Positions 57,549 to 64,000 of a stretch of 64,000 nt of DNA are shown here, in pieces. The translations under genes and the position numbers were made by a program. Source of the stretch: Caulobacter mirabilis (lineage in GTDB: Bacteria; Pseudomonadota; Alphaproteobacteria; Caulobacterales; Caulobacteraceae); the NCBI RefSeq assembly GCF_002749615.1, contig NZ_CP024201.1, forward strand, positions 3,701,001-3,765,000. Reading direction: 5' to 3'. Under the pieces are notes generated by a model. It was not told the origin of the DNA. It searched no databases and was given only the letters and a program-made list of their open reading frames with translations. Within the stretch, counting starts at the first letter, position 1, and each line of letters starts with the position of its first letter.

Positions 57549-59591
57549 ATGGCGACGCTGGATTTCCTTATGTCCCCAGCGGTCTTCGTCAGCCGGAACA
57601 GCAACGGGACGCCCGCAACGAGCAACTTCCTTGCGGCCCTCACCACGGACTCGGGGCGTTACACGGTGGTCAGCATCACCGCGACCCAGGTCGTGATCAG
57701 CGGGACGGCGGCCGCCGCGAGCTACCAGGGCTGGACGCTAACGATCACCGGCGGCCCCTTCACCGCGAATCCGCCGGGCTCGTCAGAGCCGTTTACCGGC
57801 CAGATCACCGGAGTGGAGCTGCGCAACCCGGTGAACGAGCTCATCGCCAGAGTCAGCCAGTTCGCGGCCGGAGCCTCGTTCGACGACCTGGCGACCCTCT
57901 TCTTCGAGGGCACGACGATCAACGGCGGCTCGGGCGGCGACATCCTGACGGGCGGCTTTCTCTCGGACATCATCAACGGCGGCGACGGCAACGACACGCT
58001 GTCTCCCCGGGATCGGTTCGGGACCCCTTCCGGCAGCGCCGTTGATCAGCTGAGCGGGGGCGCCGGCGACGACCTGCTCTATTCCGGCGACTACAACGGC
58101 CTGATCCTGGATGGAGGGTCCGGCGTCGATACGGTGCAGCTCGTCGGCACGTTCTTCACGGTCGATTTGAACAAGACCGGCCCCCAGGACGTCGGGGGCG
58201 GCCGCATGCAGACCTTCATCGACGTGGAGAACCTGATCGGATCGGGCGTGCTCACGGGGAACGGTCTCGACAACACCATCCAGGCGCTTGGTCTGCCCAG
58301 AAGCGCCGAAAATGTGGTTTCTGGCGGCGGCGGCAACGATCTCCTTCTCGGCGGCCGAGGCGTCGACAAACTCTATGGCGACGAGGGCGATGATCGCCTG
58401 TCCGGCGGACAGGGATTTGACTACCTGTTCGGCGGAGCCGGCAACGACACCCTGGACGAGCGATCGGAAGACGGAATGCCGCCCTCCGGCAACAGCCTCG
58501 ACGGCGGCGACGGCGACGATCTCCTCCTCGGCGGAGACTTCGCCGACTTTCTCGCCGGGGGCGATGGAAACGACGTGATCTACGGCGACCTCACCACCTC
58601 CTCCATGTTTCCAGGGGAAGGCGATTCGATCTGGGGCGGCGCCGGGAACGACGCCATCTTCGCCGGTGGCGGCAACGACATCGTCGGCGGCGGGTCGGGC
58701 GGGGACCGCATAGACGGCGAGAACGGCAACGACAGGCTGTACGGAGAAGGCGGCGACGACGTCATCGCCGGCGGTCGCGGCCAGGATGTCGCCTTCGGCG
58801 GTCTTGGCGCGGACACGATCAGCGGCGGCGACGACGGCGACACTCTGTTCGGCGACGACGGCGACGATCAGATCCGGGGCGACGCCGGCGATGACAGCCT
58901 CGCCGGCGGCGCGGGCGCCGATCAGCTGTACGGCGACGCGGGCAACGACACCCTGGACGGCGGAGCCGACAACGACATCCTCTACGGCCTGGACGGCGCG
59001 GACACCCTGTATGGCGGCGACGGCGTCGACTATTTGTTCGGCGGCGCCGACGGCGACACGCTTTCCGGCGGCGACGGCGCCGACAGCCTGAGCGGCGAGG
59101 CCGGCAACGACATTCTGAACGGCGACAACGGCGGCGACGTCATGGACGGCGGAAGCGGCGATGATCTGCTGCGCGGCGGCTCGGGCTCGGACACCCTGTT
59201 CGGGAGCGACGGCGACGACGGCATTATCGGCGGCGACGACGGCGACTTCATCTACGGCGGAAGCGGAGCCGATCTGGTCTACGGCGAGGCGGGCGACGAT
59301 GTCATCGAGGGCGGCCTGGGCGACGACCGCCTGAACGGCGGCGATGGCGATGACCGGTTCATCTACCGCGTGAACGAGGGCTCGGACGTCGTCGCTGACT
59401 TCGCCGCCGGCGCAGCCTCGGGCGATGTCATCCAGCTCAATGGTCTGGGATGGACGACCTTCGCCGATGTCCAGGCCCATATGACCCAGATCGGCGGCGA
59501 CGTTGTGATCGACGTGGGAGGCGGGCAGTTCCTCACGCTGCAGAACGTATCGCTGGCGAACCTGAACGCCGGTGACTTCGCCTTTGGATAG
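57549..59591 (+). CDS. RTX protein with hemolysin-type calcium-binding repeats, type I secreted
   Basis: 680 residues from ATG 57549, with GAGGAGC before it. The first 120 residues form an unrecognised N-terminal domain. From about residue 126 to 607 run about 39 nonapeptides of the GGxGxDxLx type that fold into calcium-loaded parallel beta rolls. The last 60 residues ([19 protein letters not shown] and [10 protein letters not shown]) match the C-terminal secretion signal of type I substrates, ending near the hydrophobic F-A-F-G. No protease or lipase active site is visible, so it may be structural, adhesive or an S-layer-like protein. The secretion genes face it 8 nt away. Confidence 0.93.
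   Translation: MATLDFLMSPAVFVSRNSNGTPATSNFLAALTTDSGRYTVVSITATQVVISGTAAAASYQGWTLTITGGPFTANPPGSSEPFTGQITGVELRNPVNELIARVSQFAAGASFDDLATLFFEGTTINGGSGGDILTGGFLSDIINGGDGNDTLSPRDRFGTPSGSAVDQLSGGAGDDLLYSGDYNGLILDGGSGVDTVQLVGTFFTVDLNKTGPQDVGGGRMQTFIDVENLIGSGVLTGNGLDNTIQALGLPRSAENVVSGGGGNDLLLGGRGVDKLYGDEGDDRLSGGQGFDYLFGGAGNDTLDERSEDGMPPSGNSLDGGDGDDLLLGGDFADFLAGGDGNDVIYGDLTTSSMFPGEGDSIWGGAGNDAIFAGGGNDIVGGGSGGDRIDGENGNDRLYGEGGDDVIAGGRGQDVAFGGLGADTISGGDDGDTLFGDDGDDQIRGDAGDDSLAGGAGADQLYGDAGNDTLDGGADNDILYGLDGADTLYGGDGVDYLFGGADGDTLSGGDGADSLSGEAGNDILNGDNGGDVMDGGSGDDLLRGGSGSDTLFGSDGDDGIIGGDDGDFIYGGSGADLVYGEAGDDVIEGGLGDDRLNGGDGDDRFIYRVNEGSDVVADFAAGAASGDVIQLNGLGWTTFADVQAHMTQIGGDVVIDVGGGQFLTLQNVSLANLNAGDFAFG
57924..59366 (+). 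repeat. Tandem 27-nt coding repeats of the RTX region
   Basis: The roughly 39 nonapeptide codon blocks (GGC GGC GAC GGC type) give a 27-nt periodicity at the DNA level, with few exact copies. The same structure makes long empty open frames on the opposite strand. Confidence 0.85.
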
Positions 59592-59599
59592 GGCGCGGC

Positions 59600-60973
59600 C
59601 TACTGCTCGCCGCCCGATCGCCAGAGGCTCTTCGTCAGCGGTTCAAGCAGATAGGCCAGCGCCGTTCTCTTCCTCAGCAGGATGACCGCCTCCACCGGAG
59701 CGCCTGGTCGCAGCGAGTCGGCCGCCCGGCCGAGGGCCTTGAGCTCGGACGCCGGGATGACGATTTCGACCCTGTAGTAGGCGGCGCCCGTCCGTTCGAC
59801 GGTGAAGCTGTCGGCCGAAATCCGGACCAGCCGTCCCCGGATCGTCGGCGGGTTTGCTTCCCGAAGGCCGGGGAACCGCACTTCCGTGCTCATGCCGACC
59901 TGCAGATTGTCGACGTCATTCGGATTGACCCGGGCCACGATCACCTGGGACGCGTCGCGCGGCACCACTTCCATCAATGTCTGCCCAGGCTGAACGACGC
60001 CGCCCGGAGTGAAGACCGTAAGACCGACGACTGCGCCCGAGGCCGGCGCGCGCACCTCGGTCCGTGCGATCTGGGCTCTCAGCTCAGCGATCCGGGGCCG
60101 GAGTTCGTTCAGCTGCACGTCGATCTGGCGCAACTGATCCGCGACCTCCTCGTTCATCCGCGTCGACACGGCTGACGCCTGCAAACGAGCCTCGCCGATC
60201 GCTTCCCGCGAGCGCGCGACCTGGGACTTCAACGAACCGAGCTCACCGTCCAGTTGGACCGAGGCTCGCTCCAGGGCGCGAACACGCGTCAGAGGCGCAT
60301 ACCCTTGAGCCGCCAGACGGCGCATGCCCGTCAGCTCTTCCTGGATCAGCCGCTGCTGATCACGGTTCGAGACCATCTGCCGCTCGTAGCCCCCGATCTG
60401 CTCGTTCAGCTGCGCCACGCGTTGGTTCAGGACGCCCGTTTCGGTCGAACGCCCGCTGCGCCGCGCATCGAACTGCAACCGCTGAATACGCAGGGATTCA
60501 CGCGCCAGAACGAGATCGTCTCCCGACAGGTCGCCGAATTCCGCAGGCGTCGGGATAGCCTCCAGTCGGTCGCGTTCCGCGGTCAGGCGCGCCCTTTGAG
60601 CGATCAAGGCGTAGGCCTGGCTGGCCGCTCCTCGCTCGACCGCTCTCAGCTCGCCGGACGCCAGCCGCAACAGGACTTGCCCCCGCCGGACCGAGTCACC
60701 CTCTGCGACATGCAGGGCCGTGACCACGCCGCCCTCGCGATGCTGCACCGCCTGACGATTTCCGGAGACGGCGATCTGACCTTCGGCATAGGCGCCCGCG
60801 TCCAGCGGCGCCAAGGCGGCCCACCCGAGAAAAAACACGAAGAACGCCACTATGACGGCGCCGCCGAGCAACAGCTCCAAACGCGGCGAATCCGACATAG
60901 GCGCCGGCGCCGCTGGAAGCGGAGAGGACGCGGCGATCATTGGCGCGGGAGCCCGGGACGTGACTTCGGTCAT
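59600..60973 (-). CDS. Type I secretion periplasmic adaptor, HlyD/PrtE family
   Basis: 457 residues from ATG 60973, overlapping the ATPase stop codon (ATGA). One membrane segment (LLLGGAVIVAFFVFFLGWAAL) near residue 40. A biotinyl-lipoyl-like hairpin (VQHREGGVVTALHVAEGDSVRRGQVLLRL), coiled coils through the middle, and the C-terminal beta domain (VRAPASGAVVGLTVFTPGGVVQPGQTLMEVVP) define the family. It spans the periplasm between ATPase and an outer-membrane TolC, which is not encoded here. Confidence 0.92.
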   Translation of the reverse strand: MTEVTSRAPAPMIAASSPLPAAPAPMSDSPRLELLLGGAVIVAFFVFFLGWAALAPLDAGAYAEGQIAVSGNRQAVQHREGGVVTALHVAEGDSVRRGQVLLRLASGELRAVERGAASQAYALIAQRARLTAERDRLEAIPTPAEFGDLSGDDLVLARESLRIQRLQFDARRSGRSTETGVLNQRVAQLNEQIGGYERQMVSNRDQQRLIQEELTGMRRLAAQGYAPLTRVRALERASVQLDGELGSLKSQVARSREAIGEARLQASAVSTRMNEEVADQLRQIDVQLNELRPRIAELRAQIARTEVRAPASGAVVGLTVFTPGGVVQPGQTLMEVVPRDASQVIVARVNPNDVDNLQVGMSTEVRFPGLREANPPTIRGRLVRISADSFTVERTGAAYYRVEIVIPASELKALGRAADSLRPGAPVEAVILLRKRTALAYLLEPLTKSLWRSGGEQ

Positions 60974-62820
60974 TGGGCGCGCCGCGAGGCCTTGGCGGCG
61001 GTCCGGTCCCGCGCCGACGCCGCCTGCTCCAACGGCTCCGGCTGGAGGGGCGCCTGGCGTGTCGACGGGACCGGTTCACTCGCGGCAGCGGAGGGCCCGT
61101 TCCGTCGGCCTGCGCTCGCGCGCAGTTTCTCCAGGACCTGCTCGCGGGGGCCCTCAAACTGAACTCGGCCGTCCCGCATCACGAGCAGGCGATCCATCCT
61201 CGTCAGGACGCTCGCCCGATGTGCGACGACGATCACCGTCGCCCCGCGCGCCTTTGCTCCACTGATCGCCCGCATGAGCGAGACCTCGCCCTCCTGATCC
61301 AGGTTGGAATTGGGCTCGTCCAGCACCAGCAGCACCGGGTCGTTGTAAAGCGCGCGAGCCAGGGCGATCCGCTGCGCCTGCCCCGCGGACAGGCCTTGGC
61401 CTCTCGGGCCGAGGACCGTGTCATAGCCCCGCGGCAAACGCTGGATCAGTTCGTGTGCGCCCGCCGCGACGGCGGCCTTCACGGCGCCGCGGTCCGCGAC
61501 ATCGGGCGAAAGCCCGGCAGCAGCGGAGAAACGCGATATGTTCTCCTTGATCGAGCCCGCGAACAGGCTGGGAGCCTGCGGCAGATAGCCGATCCAGCGC
61601 GCCAGCTCGTCGCCTTCTCGGGCCTCGTACTTTGCGCCATCGAGACGGACTGCTCCGGCCTGGGGGTGCAGCGCGCCAACGATCACACGGGCCAGAGTCG
61701 TCTTGCCCGAGCCGCTGGCCCCCATGATCCCGAGCGTCGTTCCAGGCGTGAGCGTGAAGGAGACTCCTTGCAGCTGCGGTTGTTCCGTGTCCGGAAACTT
61801 CACCAGCACGCCTTCAACCTGAACCCTGCCCAGCGGGTCCGGCAGCAGGGTTCGCTCACGCTCGACCGCCGCGGTGTCGACGAACAGCTCGGTGAGCACC
61901 TTCCAGCTGCTGGCCGCCTGAACGAGACTGGGCCAGGCCCCGACCAGCAGTTCGATCGGCGCGACCGCGCGACTGAGCAACACGGACGAGGCGATGATGG
62001 CGCCGGCTGAAATTTCGTTGTTCACCGCCAGATAGGCCGCCAGCGCCAGGACGGCCGACTGCAGGATCAGGCGCAGGAACTTGATCGCTCCCGCGTAGCG
62101 ACCGCCCGCCAGCTGGGCGTCTGCCTGGGCGGCGGTCGCCAGACGGCGTTGCTCGACCTGCCGTGCGATGGACGACTGCCGCATGCCCAGAGCGCGGACG
62201 ATCTCGGCCTGGCCGGCGACTCCTTCCAGGGCCGCGTAGGCGAGGTTCTGCGACTGGATGGCCTTCTTCAGTCGTGGCCGGGTGTCGCGTTCGTTCAGCC
62301 ACGCCAAGAGGAACAGCAGCCCGCCGCCGACGAGCGTCAGCAGTCCAATGGCGGGGTGGATCAGGAAGCAGCACAACAGGTAGATCGGCGTCCAGGGCGC
62401 GTCGAACAGGGCCAGCATTCCCTGGCCGCCTATGGCGCCGCGCACCTGATCGAACTCACGCAGAGCCAGAGTGTTCGGCGACCTGGTCTGTAGGTCGACA
62501 ACCCTCGCCAGCACCTTGCTCGACAGAAGCCGGTCAAGACGGAGCCCGGCTCGCAACATCAGCCGCCCTCGCAACCAGTCCAGCGCGGCCAGGGCGGCGA
62601 GGGCGAATAGGGCGACGATCGTGACCAGCGCCAGCGTCGTCAAACCGCCCGTCGGCACGACCCGGTCATAGACCTGCATCATGTACAGGGTCGGCGTCAG
62701 ATAGAGCAGGTTTACGAACGCGGAGAACACCGCGGCCCACAACAGGTGCGGTCGACAGGCTCTCAGGGCTTCGGCCAGAGGTTCTGTTCCCGGCTTGTCG
62801 GACGAAAGATGCTTCAACAA
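60970..62820 (-). CDS. Type I secretion permease/ATPase, PrtD family
   Basis: 616 residues. N-terminal membrane domain (YLTPTLYMMQVYDRVVPTGG is a PrtD mark), then the ABC ATPase: Walker A GASGSGKTT, signature LSAGQAQRIALARAL, Walker B VLLVLDEPNSNLD and the switch His in VVAHRAS. A Pro/Ala-rich tail follows. Only TTG starts (62820 or 62817) precede the conserved part; an ATG upstream is out of frame. It exports the RTX protein through the adaptor, with which it overlaps by 4 nt. Confidence 0.92.
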   Translation of the reverse strand: MLKHLSSDKPGTEPLAEALRACRPHLLWAAVFSAFVNLLYLTPTLYMMQVYDRVVPTGGLTTLALVTIVALFALAALAALDWLRGRLMLRAGLRLDRLLSSKVLARVVDLQTRSPNTLALREFDQVRGAIGGQGMLALFDAPWTPIYLLCCFLIHPAIGLLTLVGGGLLFLLAWLNERDTRPRLKKAIQSQNLAYAALEGVAGQAEIVRALGMRQSSIARQVEQRRLATAAQADAQLAGGRYAGAIKFLRLILQSAVLALAAYLAVNNEISAGAIIASSVLLSRAVAPIELLVGAWPSLVQAASSWKVLTELFVDTAAVERERTLLPDPLGRVQVEGVLVKFPDTEQPQLQGVSFTLTPGTTLGIMGASGSGKTTLARVIVGALHPQAGAVRLDGAKYEAREGDELARWIGYLPQAPSLFAGSIKENISRFSAAAGLSPDVADRGAVKAAVAAGAHELIQRLPRGYDTVLGPRGQGLSAGQAQRIALARALYNDPVLLVLDEPNSNLDQEGEVSLMRAISGAKARGATVIVVAHRASVLTRMDRLLVMRDGRVQFEGPREQVLEKLRASAGRRNGPSAAASEPVPSTRQAPLQPEPLEQAASARDRTAAKASRRAQ

Positions 62821-62900
62821 GGCTGAGCCACGCGACGGTTATCCATGGAGACGGTATCGCACCGCCGGCTCCGTCCAGGATAGCATCGGTCAGCGGCACG

Positions 62901-64000
62901 TCACCGACGTCGGGCTGCTCCGTCGCCGAACCATTGCGACGCAGCCGCGGCAAACGCGTCGGGATCCAGACCTCCCTCGCCCGCCCAGGCCACGACGCCA
63001 TCGGGTCGGACGAGCACGGCGCTCAGGCCCAACCTGTTCCGAGCTTCGCCGGCGACGTAGTTGATCCGGCCGATCCAGCCGTCGGACAGGTCCTGCAGGG
63101 ACGTCTGCGCCTCGAAGTCCAGCAGGAGGCCCCTGCCGCTCCTGAGCAACACGCCCAGCCGCGTTCCGTCCGTCAGTTCGAAGTCCGGCGCGCTGCGGCC
63201 GACCAGCGGATGATCATCGCCGAGGCCGTAGCGGAGCGACACGCCCCAAACGCGCTCGGCGAAATAGGTCGCCCCGTCGCGCGTGGCGATCAGATCGCGG
63301 ATGACGGCTTCGAGAGCCCGGGAACTGGGGCTCGGCCGCATCAGCGCGACCTGGGCGCGCGACCAGTCGAGAATCTGCGCGCCCGCCGGACTGCGCTCGG
63401 CGAAGTAGCTGTCGAGCAGGCCCCCGGGCGCGTCGCCGCGGATGGTGGCGGCCAGCTTCCAGCCCAGGTTCATCGCATCGCCAAGCCCGAGGTTGAGACC
63501 CTGACCGCCCAGCGGCGAATGGATGTGCGCGGCGTCGCCCGCCAGCAGCACTCGGCCTTTGCGGTAGGCCGTCGCCTGAAAGGCGCGATCCGTCCAGGTC
63601 GTGGCCTGCCGAAGGCCGGTCACCACGACATCGACGCCGGAAACGCGCCTGAGGACCGCCTGCACATGCTCCAGCGTCGCCGGCTGGGTGCGATGAAAGG
63701 CTCCGCCATCGAAGTCGGTCATCGCGATTGTCCCTGGGCGGGCGTAGGTGAACATGCCCGTCGGCGTGTAGTGACGACCCGGCGGAAGCGCCTCCGGATC
63801 GGCCAGCTCGACCTCGACCGAATAGCCGGTGAACTCCGGGTCGGTGCCGATGAAGTCGAAACCGCAGACCTTGCGGACCGTGCTGCGGCCCCCGTCACAT
63901 CCGACCAGCCAGCCGCCATGGAAGGTTGCGTCGCCGGCGCGGACGACCACGCCGTCATCCGACGGTTCAACCGCCTCGACTGTGAAGCCGCGCTGGATCT
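62901..64000 (-). CDS. FAD-dependent aromatic monooxygenase (PheA/TfdB family), C-terminal part
   Basis: The frame is open to the window edge, so the N-terminal FAD GxGxxG motif is missing. What is seen: VGCDGGRSTVRK with the DG motif, GRVLLAGDAAHIHSPLGGQGLNLGLGDAMNLGWKLA with the GD motif that binds the flavin ribityl, and a C-terminal thioredoxin-like domain (from about residue 245 of the visible part). It hydroxylates an aromatic substrate using NAD(P)H and oxygen. It is probably unrelated to the secretion genes, whose start is 80 nt away on the same strand. Confidence 0.9.
   Translation of the reverse strand, partial: IQRGFTVEAVEPSDDGVVVRAGDATFHGGWLVGCDGGRSTVRKVCGFDFIGTDPEFTGYSVEVELADPEALPPGRHYTPTGMFTYARPGTIAMTDFDGGAFHRTQPATLEHVQAVLRRVSGVDVVVTGLRQATTWTDRAFQATAYRKGRVLLAGDAAHIHSPLGGQGLNLGLGDAMNLGWKLAATIRGDAPGGLLDSYFAERSPAGAQILDWSRAQVALMRPSPSSRALEAVIRDLIATRDGATYFAERVWGVSLRYGLGDDHPLVGRSAPDFELTDGTRLGVLLRSGRGLLLDFEAQTSLQDLSDGWIGRINYVAGEARNRLGLSAVLVRPDGVVAWAGEGGLDPDAFAAAASQWFGDGAARRR

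Noticed and set aside
57924..59366. Possible CRISPR or minisatellite array
   Set aside because: The 27-nt period is continuous, in frame and encodes GGxGxDxLx nonapeptides; there are no constant repeats separated by unique spacers.
57783..59480. 565-codon minus-strand frame opposite the RTX repeats
   Set aside because: It is the translation of the complementary strand of the nonapeptide repeats and has only Ala/Val-rich periodic sequence.
57270..62900. tRNA-Ser as the attachment site of a genomic island carrying the RTX secretion genes
   Set aside because: No integrase gene is present and I found no second copy of the tRNA 3' end within the window; composition by eye is like the rest.

Overview
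The window is 64 kb of high-GC DNA packed with genes on both strands. It most likely comes from an alphaproteobacterium of the Caulobacterales type (Caulobacter, Phenylobacterium or Brevundimonas relatives). The grounds are two large TonB-dependent receptors, an ECF sigma/FecR pair, a PetP/PetR-like regulator pair next to ilvE, short promoter boxes resembling the Caulobacter housekeeping consensus, and an intergenic palindrome of the 'FPAKAGI' type. The family assignment is inference; no rRNA or other decisive marker is present.

Layout. (1) 1-12.7 kb, minus strand: the start of an ECF sigma factor, a STN-type TonB receptor, a FecR-like anti-sigma factor and its ECF sigma factor, two beta-lactamase-fold serine hydrolases, a membrane-anchored AraC regulator, a DUF885 putative metallopeptidase and SelO. 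(2) 12.8-18.7 kb, plus strand: NhaA, a second TonB receptor with a clear terminator, a small AraC regulator and a secreted HExxH protein. (3) 18.7-27.6 kb, mostly minus strand: a catabolic block with an HSL-type esterase, a feruloyl-CoA-synthase-like ligase, an epoxide-hydrolase-like enzyme, a second acyl-CoA ligase, an aldehyde dehydrogenase and an SMP-30 lactonase. A ParE-type toxin-antitoxin pair sits inside it. (4) 27.6-40.7 kb: housekeeping genes. These are a Nudix hydrolase, a degenerate receiver protein, a pteridine-reductase-like SDR with FolB, small membrane proteins, IlvE, PetP/PetR-like regulators with a histidine kinase, ProC, a YbjN protein, UbiK, Lgt, a MidA-type methyltransferase, PgeF and an alpha/beta hydrolase.

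(5) 40.8-49.3 kb: a glycosyltransferase fused to a probable alpha/alpha-toroid domain overlaps a GH130 glycoside phosphorylase gene by 97 nt. It is followed by 2-oxoacid:ferredoxin oxidoreductase (korAB) with a GltD-like flavoprotein carrying its own ferredoxin domain. (6) 49.4-57.4 kb: a peptidoglycan group (L,D-transpeptidase and a DUF882 M15-like protein), an entericidin lipoprotein, small DUF proteins, an MFS dicarboxylate-type transporter, a YjbR protein, MsrA and tRNA-Ser(GGA). (7) 57.5-64 kb: an RTX protein with about 39 calcium-binding nonapeptides faces its probable type I secretion adaptor and ATPase. A flavin monooxygenase runs off the window end.

No classical defence island, prophage, insertion sequence or CRISPR array was seen. 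The most unusual signals are: a conserved-looking gene with no ATG/GTG/TTG start, coupled to folB by a CTGA overlap; four convergent gene pairs whose stop codons interlock on a self-complementary tetranucleotide (CTAG or TTAA); the overlapping glycosyltransferase/GH130 pair; the KorAB/GltD-ferredoxin unit; and a receiver domain with Glu in place of the phospho-accepting Asp.
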